Source: Myxococcus xanthus
Lineage (GTDB): Bacteria > Myxococcota > Myxococcia > Myxococcales > Myxococcaceae
Direction of reading: 5' to 3'
Length of the DNA: 64,000 nt
Assembly: GCF_013116825.1 (NCBI RefSeq)
Contig: NZ_JABFNS010000020.1
Span: 17,045 to 81,044, forward strand
Program-made: the position numbers and the translations under genes
Part shown: one piece after another, positions 38,187 to 46,197 of the stretch
Layout of the letters: every line of letters starts with the position of its first letter
Position numbering within the stretch: the first letter of the stretch is position 1
The notes under the pieces: generated by a model
What the model was told of the DNA's origin: nothing
Database searches by the model: none
The model's input: the letters and a program-made list of their open reading frames with translations, nothing else

Positions 38187-38512
38187 TCGGTCCTCACTCG
38201 CTGCGGATGGACGGCTCCCCCCAAGGCAGGATGCCGGTGAAGCGAATCGTCACTGGGTCAACGATTGGCCGTCAACGGCATATCCTCACTTTTATTGTTA
38301 ATCTTTGAATTCAAGTTGGCGGGAATGTTTGCCTGCTGCTGGAGCCCGCCGGGCTTGCGTCTGTCCTCAGGGGGGCGCTGCGCGACTCCGACCCGGGACG
38401 CGGCCAGGCCCCGGGGCCCCCCGTCAGCCGCTCCTGGTGCCGCCGTACGTTCGGGACGGATTTCTCCGGGCGAGACTGTTGCCTGGGGCACGTCCCTCCT
38501 CTAAGAGACTCG
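38187..38512. other. 326-bp divergent region between the SusC gene and leuS
   Basis: No gene is seen. The part near the SusC gene (38275-38320) is unusually AT-rich and includes a 10-bp palindrome ttgaattcaa (38305-38314), which may be an operator or part of the SusC promoter. The part near leuS is very GC-rich. Weak -35/-10-like hexamers occur before leuS (TTGCCT, TAAGAG), but I would not call a promoter there. Confidence 0.6.
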
Positions 38513-41020
38513 ATGGGTATGGTGATGAACGAGCGTTACGAGCCGCAGGCGATTGAAGGTAAGTGGCAGACCCGTTGGGACGACGCGGGCATCTTCCGGG
38601 CAGGCAGCCGCCCCGGTGCACCCAAGAAGTACGTGCTCGAGATGCTGCCGTACCCCAGCGGGAAGATGCACATGGGGCATGTCCGCAACTACCTGCTCGG
38701 GGACGTGTACGCACGTTACTTCCGGATGAAGGGCTTCGACGTGCTGCATCCCATGGGCTGGGATGCGCTCGGCCTGCCGGCCGAGAACGCGGCCATCAAG
38801 GATGGTGTGCACCCGGCGGTGCGCACGGCCGAGAACATCGCGTCCTTCAAGAAGGAAATCAAAAGCCTGGGCTACTGCTACGACTGGGAGCGCGAGGTCA
38901 ACACCAGCGATCCCGAGTACTACCGCTGGAACCAGTGGTTCTTCATCCAGATGCTGGAGCGTGGGCTCGTCTATCGCCGCTTCAGCAAGGTGAACTGGTG
39001 TACCGGCTGCCACACCGTCATCGCCAACGAGCAGGTGAAGGACGGCGTCTGCGAGCGCTGCGACTCCCCCGTGGTGGACAAGGAGATGCCCGAGTGGGCG
39101 TTCCGCATCACCCGGTTCTCGCAGGAGCTGCTGGACGCGCTGGACACGCTCAAGGAGTGGCCCCACCGCATCACCGCCGCGCAGCGGAACTGGATTGGCC
39201 GTTCGGACGGTGCCGAGGCTGACTTCCGCGTGCAGGGGCACGACGCCGCGCTGCGCGTGTTCACCACCCGCATCGACACCATCTTCGGCTGCACCTACGT
39301 GGTGCTGGCGCCGGACCACAAGCTGGTGGCCCAGGTGACAACGCCGGAGCGCCGCGCGGAGGTGGACGCCTTCGCCAGGCGCATGGCCGCCCAGTCCAAG
39401 ACGGAGCGCCTGGGCGAGGGCACGGAGAAGGAAGGCGTCTTTACGGGCGCCTACGCGGAGAATCCCTTCACCGGCCAGGCGGTCCCCATCTGGATCGCCA
39501 ACTTCGTGCTGAGCGACTACGGCACCGGCGCGGTGATGAGCGTGCCCGCGCATGACGAGCGCGACTTCGCCTTCGCGCGCAAGTACAGCCTGCCGGTGAA
39601 GGTCGTCATCCAGCCCGCGTCGGGTGACAAGCTCCCGCCGGGTGACAAGCTGGAGGCGGCCTATACGGAGTACGGCGTGCTGGAGGACTCCGGCGCCTAC
39701 ACGGGCCAGACGTCCGAGCAGGCGCGTCAGGCCATGGCCGCGTCGCTGGAGAAGGACGGCAAGGGCAAGGCGACGGTGACGTACCGCCAGAAGGACTGGG
39801 GCTTCAGCCGCCAGCGCTACTGGGGCACGCCCATCCCCATCGTCTACTGCGAGAAGTGCGACCCGGAGCGCAACGGCATCCCGGTGCCGGTGGCACAATT
39901 GCCCGTGCGCCTGCCGGAGATCGACACCCAGGCGGTGCTCACCGGCAAGGGTGAGCCGCCGCTGGCGAAGGTGGCTTCGTGGGTGAACACCTCGTGTCCG
40001 AAGTGCGGCGGGCCTGCCCGGCGCGAGGCGGAGACGATGGACACCTTCGTTGACTCCTGCTGGTACTTCGCGCGCTACCTGTCCCCGCACTACGACGCCG
40101 CGCCGTTCGACCCGAAGGAGGCCCAGCGCTTCCTGCCCGTGGACATCTACGTGGGGGGGCCCGAGCACGCGGTGATGCACCTGCTCTATTTCCGCTTCTG
40201 GACGCGGGTGATGAAGCTGTTGGGCTTGAGCCCCGTGGACGAACCCGTCACGCGGCTCATCACCCAGGGCATCGTCAACGGTCCGGATGGCCGGAAGATG
40301 TCCAAGCGCTGGGGCAACGTGGTGGCGCCTGCCTCCATCGTCCAGAAGTACGGCGCGGACACGGCGCGGGCCTACGTGCTGTTCGCGGGCCCGCCGGAGC
40401 GGGACTTCGACTGGTCCGACGAGCAGGTGGAGGGCGTGTTCCGCTTCCTCAAGCGCGTCTGGGCGCTGGCCGCCACGCACCAGGCGGCGGCCGCGGGTGC
40501 CACCCATGACGGGCCCTACGAGGGCAAGTCGCTGGAGATCCGCCGCGCCGCCCACAAGACGCTGAAGCGGGTGGGGGAGGCCATCGAGCGCCTGTCCTTC
40601 AACACGGCCATCGCCGGCATCATGGAGGGCCTCAACGCGCTCCACGCACAGGGGACGCCTGAGACGGCCGCGGAGAAGGCCGCCATGGCGGAGGCCGTGC
40701 GGTTGCTGGCGGCGGTGCTCACGCCGTTCGCGCCGCACATCGCGGACGAAATCGCGGAGGCCTACGGCAGCAAGGACTTCACCGTCGCGCAGGCCTGGCC
40801 GGAGTTCGATCCGGCGCTGGTGGTGGACGACGTCATCCCCTACGCCGTGCAGGTGAACGGCAAGCTGCGCACGGAGATTCGCGTGGCGGCGGACGCGGCG
40901 GAGGCGGAGGTTCGCGCCGCGGCGGAAGCGGACGAAAAAGTCCAGGCGGCCCTGGCGGGGAAGACGCTGCGCAAGTTCGTCTTCGTCCCCAAGCGCCTCG
41001 TGAACTTCGTCGCGACCTGA
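38513..41020 (+). CDS. leuS: Leucyl-tRNA synthetase
   Basis: The 835-residue class I synthetase has the HIGH-type motif in MLPYPSGKMHMGHVRNY, FDVLHPMGWDALGLPAENAA, the CP1 editing domain in the middle (DIRTDTIFG-type block as TTRIDTIFGCTYVVLAPDH), and the KMSKS loop as GRKMSKRWGNVV. A zinc-knuckle-like region CTGCHTVIANEQVKDGVCERC lies in the N-terminal third. The start could be the ATG at 38513 or at 38525 (MNERYEPQAIEG); the second gives the usual N-terminus. It is followed 12 bases later by a zinc-ribbon protein gene and then lptE, close to the usual leuS-lptE synteny. Confidence 0.96.
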   Translation: MGMVMNERYEPQAIEGKWQTRWDDAGIFRAGSRPGAPKKYVLEMLPYPSGKMHMGHVRNYLLGDVYARYFRMKGFDVLHPMGWDALGLPAENAAIKDGVHPAVRTAENIASFKKEIKSLGYCYDWEREVNTSDPEYYRWNQWFFIQMLERGLVYRRFSKVNWCTGCHTVIANEQVKDGVCERCDSPVVDKEMPEWAFRITRFSQELLDALDTLKEWPHRITAAQRNWIGRSDGAEADFRVQGHDAALRVFTTRIDTIFGCTYVVLAPDHKLVAQVTTPERRAEVDAFARRMAAQSKTERLGEGTEKEGVFTGAYAENPFTGQAVPIWIANFVLSDYGTGAVMSVPAHDERDFAFARKYSLPVKVVIQPASGDKLPPGDKLEAAYTEYGVLEDSGAYTGQTSEQARQAMAASLEKDGKGKATVTYRQKDWGFSRQRYWGTPIPIVYCEKCDPERNGIPVPVAQLPVRLPEIDTQAVLTGKGEPPLAKVASWVNTSCPKCGGPARREAETMDTFVDSCWYFARYLSPHYDAAPFDPKEAQRFLPVDIYVGGPEHAVMHLLYFRFWTRVMKLLGLSPVDEPVTRLITQGIVNGPDGRKMSKRWGNVVAPASIVQKYGADTARAYVLFAGPPERDFDWSDEQVEGVFRFLKRVWALAATHQAAAAGATHDGPYEGKSLEIRRAAHKTLKRVGEAIERLSFNTAIAGIMEGLNALHAQGTPETAAEKAAMAEAVRLLAAVLTPFAPHIADEIAEAYGSKDFTVAQAWPEFDPALVVDDVIPYAVQVNGKLRTEIRVAADAAEAEVRAAAEADEKVQAALAGKTLRKFVFVPKRLVNFVAT

Positions 41021-41032
41021 GCGGGGACACCG

Positions 41033-41626
41033 GTGCCGGCCGAGGTCCTCGTCATGTGTGGTGCATGTGGGCGGCCCCAACCCGCGGGCCGCCCGCGGTG
41101 CATTGCCTGCGAGGCCGTGCTTCCCGAAGCGCCCCTTCCCGGGGGCCCGGCACCGGAGGCGCCGTTCTTCGTCGCGGACCTGGGCGGAGGGCGCATGCTC
41201 TCCGGCCAGGGGGCGCGGCTCTTCTATCAACCGCACCCCTCGGTCATGGTGCCTCCCGTGGAGGTGGCCTCGCTGCGGGAGGCGCGGCTGGAGTCGCGCT
41301 ACTTCCGGGAGGCGCTGGCGTTGGCCGTCTTCGCCTTGCTGGGCCTGTGGGCGCAGCCGGCCGCGCTGAAGGTGCTGGGGTGGGGCATGGCGGCGCTGGG
41401 TGTCCTGCTGGCGTTGACGTGCCGCTCACACGGGCTCGTCCTGGTGCCTCGGCAGGGGGCGCTGGTGCGCTGGCCCCTGGGGTTGGCGCGGCGGGGCTCT
41501 CCCCGGGACGCGCGGCTGTTGGCGGCGTGGACGTCGTTGGCGGAGGCCCTGCGGGTGCGCGGCGTGGCTGTCGATGGTGAGTCGTCAGCGCTGCCGCCGA
41601 CGCAAGACGGTGGCCCTCTGTCTTGA
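41033..41626 (+). CDS. Zinc-ribbon membrane protein, unknown function
   Basis: The 197-residue product starts with a small zinc ribbon, CGACG and CIAC spaced by about 13 residues, then a short proline-rich linker, a soluble stretch (FFVADLGGGRMLSGQGARLFYQ), and two adjacent membrane helices (ALALAVFALLGLWAQPAALK and GMAALGVLLALTC). A basic tail follows. The start is GTG at 41033, or ATG at 41054, which would give MCGACGR directly. I do not recognise a family. It sits between leuS and lptE, where many genomes have nothing, and could act in the envelope. Confidence 0.62.
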   Translation: MPAEVLVMCGACGRPQPAGRPRCIACEAVLPEAPLPGGPAPEAPFFVADLGGGRMLSGQGARLFYQPHPSVMVPPVEVASLREARLESRYFREALALAVFALLGLWAQPAALKVLGWGMAALGVLLALTCRSHGLVLVPRQGALVRWPLGLARRGSPRDARLLAAWTSLAEALRVRGVAVDGESSALPPTQDGGPLS

Positions 41627-41650
41627 CGGGCCGATCGGGCCGGGTAGGGT
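41623..41650 (+). promoter_or_regulatory. Candidate promoter of lptE
   Basis: TTGACG (41623-41628) and TAGGGT (41645-41650) are 16 bases apart, [11 protein letters not shown] the end of the upstream gene. The predicted start is at or just before the lptE ATG (41658), so the mRNA would be leaderless. Confidence 0.5.
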
Positions 41651-41657
41651 GCCGCGC

Positions 41658-42188
41658 ATGTCGCGACCCTGCGCTGTCGGACCCCGGCGTCTTCGAATTG
41701 GCGTGGTGGTGGGAATGTGGGTGGCCGCGGGCTGTGGCTACCGCCTGGCGCCTCGCGGAGACGGTCTGCCGGCTGGCGTGACGTCCCTCTGCGCGCCCGT
41801 CTTCCTCAACGCCACGCCCGAGCCCACGCTGGAAACGGTCTTCACGCGCTTCCTACGGCAGGAGCTGATCCGCGTGGGCCGGCTGGGCAGCGCGGAGTCC
41901 TGCGACGGGCGCATGGAGGGCACGGTGCTGTCGGTGGCGAACACGCCCACGACCGTGGTGGGCAAGAGCACCAGCCCGGGCTTCTTCTTCCGCGTCTCCG
42001 CTCGCGCGCAGATCCGCTTGGTGAAGGACGGACAGGTCCTCAAGCAGACGGAGGTCTTCGGCTCGGAGGACTATGTGCTGGGGAGCGGAGACATCCTGGA
42101 GGCGGAGGCGAACCGGCAGGTCGCGCTCGAGCGCCTCGCGGAGGTCTTGATGCGGGATGGGTACGACCGGCTCGCGGGCGCCTGGTGA
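41658..42188 (+). CDS. lptE: LPS-assembly lipoprotein LptE
   Basis: LptE plugs the LptD barrel that inserts lipopolysaccharide into the outer membrane. The 176-residue protein has a signal peptide with lipobox AAGC, followed by GYRLAPRGDGLPAGV, the typical start of mature LptE (CGYR/CGFxL), and then the two-strand pattern VFLNATPEPTLETVFTRFL and TVLSVANTPTTVV. The C-terminal VALERLAEVLMRDGYDRL is also typical. Position after leuS supports it. The usual holA gene is not present between lptE and rpsT. Confidence 0.86.
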   Translation: MSRPCAVGPRRLRIGVVVGMWVAAGCGYRLAPRGDGLPAGVTSLCAPVFLNATPEPTLETVFTRFLRQELIRVGRLGSAESCDGRMEGTVLSVANTPTTVVGKSTSPGFFFRVSARAQIRLVKDGQVLKQTEVFGSEDYVLGSGDILEAEANRQVALERLAEVLMRDGYDRLAGAW

Positions 42189-42206
42189 GGAGGCAGGGGC
42201 CTCCTC
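42187..42206 (+). terminator. Hairpin directly after lptE
   Basis: A perfect 8-bp stem gaggaggc/gcctcctc with an aggg loop begins at the stop codon itself. It probably ends the leuS-lptE transcript. Confidence 0.55.
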
Positions 42207-42230
42207 CCGGCAGCCTGCACGGATGAAGCA

Positions 42231-42249
42231 GGGCCACGCGAGGTGGCCC
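42231..42249 (-). terminator. Hairpin after rpsT
   Basis: A perfect 7-bp stem gggccac/gtggccc with a 5-base loop lies 12 bases beyond the rpsT stop on the minus strand. Confidence 0.5.
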
Positions 42250-42260
42250 CGGGGCTTCGA

Positions 42261-42536
42261 CTAGGCCTGCGCGCGGGCGGCCTTGGTGGCGGCCTTCGCG
42301 AGACGCGAGATGCGGCGGGAAGCGGTGCGCTTGTGCAGCACGCCCTTGGTGGCGGCCTTGTTCAGCGCCTTGGCGGCCGACTTGATGGCGTCCGTCATCT
42401 TCGCCCCATCCTTGCTGCCGAGCGCCTCGCGGGCGGACTTGACGGCGGTCTTCACCTCACCGCGCACGGTGACGTTGCGCGCACGGCGCTTCAGGGACTG
42501 ACGGTGACGCTTCTCTGCGGACTTGGTGTTGGCCAA
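42261..42536 (-). CDS. rpsT: 30S ribosomal protein S20 (TTG start)
   Basis: The 91-residue, Lys/Arg/Ala-rich helical protein begins ANTKSAEKRHRQSLKRRARN after the initiator and ends in alanine-rich helices, as in S20. The start codon is TTG (42536-42534, read on the minus strand), with ggag seven bases upstream; no ATG or GTG gives this N-terminus. In E. coli rpsT also starts with UUG, linked to autogenous control of S20 synthesis, so the same control may operate here (inference). It lies convergent to lptE. Confidence 0.96.
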   Translation of the reverse strand: MANTKSAEKRHRQSLKRRARNVTVRGEVKTAVKSAREALGSKDGAKMTDAIKSAAKALNKAATKGVLHKRTASRRISRLAKAATKAARAQA

Positions 42537-42579
42537 GAGAAATCTCCAGCGGTAATGGCAGGCTAAAAAGAGGGGCCGT

Positions 42580-42608
42580 CCTTACTGCGACGCCTCGCAG
42601 GCGTCAAG
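42580..42608 (-). promoter_or_regulatory. Candidate promoter of rpsT
   Basis: On the minus strand TTGACG (42608-42603) and TAAGGA (42585-42580) are 17 bases apart. The predicted start near 42573 gives a leader of about 37 bases. The -10 is weak; the -35 is good. Confidence 0.45.
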
Positions 42609-42676
42609 GCGGGTGTGGGCCTCCAGCCGGGATTTCCGGGCTCTGGACGCCCCGCCGAGGGCACCTGCGAGGAAAA

Positions 42677-43867
42677 TCACTCTACCGAAGTCGTATATTC
42701 CCACACCAGCCCCGCGGGATCTTGAAAGGTGAGCCGGCCGGCCTGGTGCTGGATCAGCCGACTCCCCGGAATCTCCGCGAGGATGCCGGGGAGCCGCTCC
42801 ACCGCCGCCGGGGAGGGGGCCGTCAGGGCCAGCCGCAGGCCCGTCGTGGGCATCCCTGCCGCTTCGAAGGCGATCAGGATGCCCCCGGCTTCATAGAGGG
42901 CCTGCTCCGCCGCCGGAGCCCGTCGGGTGATCCACCCCAGCCGGGGCGCCAGGGCGTCCCAGAAGGCGCGCTGCGCGGGAAGATCCGCCACGCCCAGCCG
43001 CAACGTGGTGACGGGCGCGCGAGGAACCCACGTCGGGGACGGCAGGGCCTTTTCGCGCGCCTTGGCCTCCTGCCAGTGGCGCTCCATGTGCTCCAGTGTG
43101 GCATCTCCCAGGGCGACACCCTCGGCGCGGAGGGCGGACTCGATGTGCTGGAAGCGGGCGGTGAAGCGGCGGATGGCCATCCGCAGCGCGTCCTCGGCGG
43201 GGGCTCCGACGAAGCGCGCGAGGTTGGCGAGCGAGAACAGCACGTCCCCCAGCTCGTGCTCGATGGCATCCCGATCATTCGCGGCGATGGCCTCGTCCAG
43301 CTCCCCCAGCTCCTCCGTCAGCTTGGCGCGCACGCTGGCGACGTCCGGCCAGTCGAAGCCGATGCGGCTGGCCTTCTCCGTGAGCCGCTCGGCGCGCATC
43401 AGCGCCGGGGCGGCGACGGGGACGCCGTCCAGCACCGAGCCCTCCCGGCCCGTCTTGCGCTTCTTCTCCGCGGCCTTCAGCTTGGCCCAGTTGTCCAGGA
43501 CCTGCTCGGCGCCTTCCATGCGCTGGCCGTCGCCGAAGACGTGGGGATGCCGGCTGACCAGCTTGTCGCCAATGGCCTTCGCCACGTCGGCCAGGGAGAA
43601 CTCCCCAAGCTCCGAGGCGAGCTGGGCGTGGAAGACAATCTGGAAAAGCAGGTCTCCCAACTCTTCGCAGAAGGTCCGCCAGGAGCCGCCGTAGGCGACC
43701 CGGTCCATCTCCTCCAGGACCTCGAAGGCCTCTTCCAGGAGGTAGGGCCGCAGCGAGCGCAGGTCCTGTTCGCGATCCCACGGGCAGCCGCCTTCAGCGC
43801 GCAGCCGCCGCATGATGTCGACCAGTCGCTCCAGCTCCGCCCCGGGGTTCAGCGTCGTGTCCGCCAT
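42677..43867 (-). CDS. mazG: MazG nucleotide pyrophosphohydrolase fused to a VOC/glyoxalase-like domain
   Basis: Residues 1-275 form a two-domain MazG. The first copy has GGCPWDREQDLRSLRPYLLEE, the metal-site pattern EEAFEVLEE followed by CEELGDLLFQIVFHA, and RHPHVFGD. The second has LTEELGELDEAIAANDRDA and HELGDVLFSLANLARF. MazG hydrolyses NTPs to NMP and pyrophosphate, cleaning aberrant nucleotides and affecting ppGpp levels in E. coli. The last 110 residues (from about TTLRLGVADLPAQRAFWDALA to LTFQDPAGLVWEYT) match the VOC/glyoxalase fold, which usual MazG proteins lack. I placed the start at the ATG at 43867 (MADTTLNPGAELERLV); the TTG/GTG upstream would add 14 residues. Confidence 0.88.
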   Translation of the reverse strand: MADTTLNPGAELERLVDIMRRLRAEGGCPWDREQDLRSLRPYLLEEAFEVLEEMDRVAYGGSWRTFCEELGDLLFQIVFHAQLASELGEFSLADVAKAIGDKLVSRHPHVFGDGQRMEGAEQVLDNWAKLKAAEKKRKTGREGSVLDGVPVAAPALMRAERLTEKASRIGFDWPDVASVRAKLTEELGELDEAIAANDRDAIEHELGDVLFSLANLARFVGAPAEDALRMAIRRFTARFQHIESALRAEGVALGDATLEHMERHWQEAKAREKALPSPTWVPRAPVTTLRLGVADLPAQRAFWDALAPRLGWITRRAPAAEQALYEAGGILIAFEAAGMPTTGLRLALTAPSPAAVERLPGILAEIPGSRLIQHQAGRLTFQDPAGLVWEYTTSVE

Positions 43868-43983
43868 GCACGTTCCTGTAGCACGCACGGGTCGGGTGCT
43901 GTCCGGCAAACGCGGCAGGTGGGCGGCCGGGCTGGCGTTCGTTTTCGCGCTTGGCCCTGGGTCGCCTACAATCCACCCTCTGG

Positions 43984-46191
43984 ATGATCCGCCTGCCGCT
44001 TCTTGCCCTCCTTCTCAGTGGCTTCACGCTTCTGGTGCCCGTCGTGGCGTCCGCGCAGCTGGAGGCCCCCACGCGCCTTCCCGAGGTGGATCCGGGCCCC
44101 ATGGAGCCCGACCTGCGGGATGAGTCCATGGATCCGGTGGATGACGCCGCCTACGCGGAGGACGTGCCGGAAGAAGACGTCCCCGCCGCGGAGGATGCCT
44201 CCACCGAGGACGCGGACGACGCGCCCAGGGCGCCCGCTCGCAATGCCAGGGCCGCCGAATCGGCCCCCGCCAATGGCCGGGCTCCCGCGGCGGCCAGTCC
44301 TCCGCCGCTCGAGGAACCCACGGTCATCACCCCCAGGCCGGTGACGCTGAGTCCGGTGCTGGCGCCGCGGGTGACGGATGCGGACCTGGAGGCCCTCTGG
44401 AACCGGTGGCGGCAGGCCCGCGCGACGAATGATCGGGACGCCGCGGCGGCGGCCCTCAAGGAACTGCGGACGTTGCGCGTGGAGCTGGCCGCCACGGACC
44501 TGGAACCCCTGAGCGTGGGCTTCCTCCGCGAAGCGGCCGTGCGGCGCCGCGCGGGGGACATGGCCGGCGCGGTGCGGCTGGCGGAGGTGGCGGTCGAGCT
44601 GTCGCCGGGGCTGCCCTACGCGCGCTTCGAGTTGGCGGAGCTCTACGCCTTGGAGAAGCCGGGCGACGTGTCCCGCTCGTTGGGGCAGGTGCGGCAGGCC
44701 CTGGCGACACTGGCGCAGGATGCCCGCTATCGGCGGCCCGCGTTGGCGGACCTGGGCGCCCTGGTGCTGCTGGCCTGGGGGGCCACCGCGGTGCTGCTGA
44801 TGGGCTTGTTCTTCCTGAGGAAGGTCCGCTACGCGCTGCATGACTTCCACCACCTGCTGCCGCGAGTCTTCTCCCGGTGGCAGTCCCTGGTCCTGGGGCT
44901 GCTGCTCTTGAGCCTGTCGTGGGTGCTGGGGCTGGGCGTGCTGCCCGCGCTGCTGGTGATGCTGGCCACCGTGTCCCTCTATCTCTCGCGCAGGGAGCGG
45001 GTCGTGGCGGCGGTGCTGGTGGCGGGCGTGGGGCTCCTGCCGTTGGCGGCGGGGCAACTCGCGCGTGTCACCGCGTTCGCGGGTACGCCGGCCGAGGACG
45101 TGTACCTCCTGGAGCGGGGCGGTCTGTCCGCCGAGGAGGCGCGGGCGCGCGTGCTGGCGCGGATGGAGTCCCGCTCGGCGACGTTCGCGGAGGTGCTGTC
45201 GCTGGCGTACTTCGAATCCCGGCGTGGCTTGCTGGAAGAGGCGGGGACGCACTTCAAGGCCGCCTCGGCGCTGAAGAGCTCGGATGCGCGCCTGCTCACG
45301 CGCTTCGGCAACACCCTGGTCGCGCTGGGAGACGCGGAGGGTGCGGCGCTGCTCTACGTGCAGGCCTCGCGGTCGGCGCCGGACCTGGCGGCTCCGCACT
45401 ACAACCTGGCGCAGGTGGTCCGCCGCAGGGCGAAGACGCTGCCGGACTCGGAGGTCGGCAAGGAATTGGATCGCGCCGCCACGGCCATGGCCTCGGCGCA
45501 GGCGCTGGATGGAACGCTGCTGGTCCGGGACCCTCCGCCGGAGGACCGGCTGCTCCTCAACCTGCTGCTGCTGTCCCCGCAGCTGGGGGAGTCCGACTGG
45601 CTTCCGCTCGCGGATGGCACGGGGGCGGGGCGCCAGGTGGAGACGCAGGTGTCGCGCTGGCTGCTCCCGGGGCTTCCACCTGGGCCCATGGCCTCCTCGG
45701 TGGCCGCGGCGCTGGCGGTGCTGCTGGCCCTGTGGGGCTTCTTGGGGGACCGCTTGAAGGCGGCCAAGGTGTGTGAGCGCTGTGGCCGTGCGGTGTGCGT
45801 GCGCTGCGACCCGGAGCTGGGCATCGGCAGCAAGCAATGTGGCCAGTGCGTCAACGTCTTCTCCCGCCGGGGGCTGGTGCCGCAGCAGCTGCGGGCGCGC
45901 AAGCAGCTCCAGGTGGAGCGGCATCAGGCCTGGACGGGCCGCGCGGCGTACGCCCTGGGCGCGGTGCTATCCGGCGCGGGGCACGTGGCCTCGGGTGTGC
46001 CGGTCCGCGGCGCGCTGTATGCGTTCGGTTTCCTCTTCGCGCTGGCCGCGGTGCTCCTGCACCAGGGACTGGTGCGAGGGCCCTATGGTGAAGCCCCGCT
46101 CTACCTCAAGCTCGCGCCCGCGGCGTTGCTGCTGCTGGGTGTCCACCTGCTGTCGTTGCGCGGTCTGCGCCGTCTGCGGCGGGGGGAGTGA
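43984..46191 (+). CDS. Large membrane protein with TPR region and zinc-ribbon motifs
   Basis: The 735-residue product has a signal peptide or N-terminal anchor (MIRLPLLALLLSGFTLLVPVVASAQ), an acidic, low-complexity segment to about residue 110, and a helical TPR-like part (to about residue 245). A membrane cluster follows (LVLLAWGATAVLLMGLFFL, then LVLGLLLLSLSWVLGLGVLPA and others), and a second soluble TPR region (EVLSLAYFESRRGLLEEAG, DARLLTRFGNTLVALGDAEG). After another helix comes a double zinc ribbon (CERCGRAVCVRCDPELG and CGQC) and two or three final helices. I do not recognise the family. The ATG at 43984 has a TACAAT hexamer 11 bases upstream. The next gene starts 6 bases after its stop. 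Confidence 0.75.
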   Translation: MIRLPLLALLLSGFTLLVPVVASAQLEAPTRLPEVDPGPMEPDLRDESMDPVDDAAYAEDVPEEDVPAAEDASTEDADDAPRAPARNARAAESAPANGRAPAAASPPPLEEPTVITPRPVTLSPVLAPRVTDADLEALWNRWRQARATNDRDAAAAALKELRTLRVELAATDLEPLSVGFLREAAVRRRAGDMAGAVRLAEVAVELSPGLPYARFELAELYALEKPGDVSRSLGQVRQALATLAQDARYRRPALADLGALVLLAWGATAVLLMGLFFLRKVRYALHDFHHLLPRVFSRWQSLVLGLLLLSLSWVLGLGVLPALLVMLATVSLYLSRRERVVAAVLVAGVGLLPLAAGQLARVTAFAGTPAEDVYLLERGGLSAEEARARVLARMESRSATFAEVLSLAYFESRRGLLEEAGTHFKAASALKSSDARLLTRFGNTLVALGDAEGAALLYVQASRSAPDLAAPHYNLAQVVRRRAKTLPDSEVGKELDRAATAMASAQALDGTLLVRDPPPEDRLLLNLLLLSPQLGESDWLPLADGTGAGRQVETQVSRWLLPGLPPGPMASSVAAALAVLLALWGFLGDRLKAAKVCERCGRAVCVRCDPELGIGSKQCGQCVNVFSRRGLVPQQLRARKQLQVERHQAWTGRAAYALGAVLSGAGHVASGVPVRGALYAFGFLFALAAVLLHQGLVRGPYGEAPLYLKLAPAALLLLGVHLLSLRGLRRLRRGE

Positions 46192-46197
46192 ACGGCG

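Noticed and set aside
38330..38512. T-box or leucine attenuator before leuS
   Set aside because: No specifier loop, T-box sequence or leucine-rich leader peptide was found.
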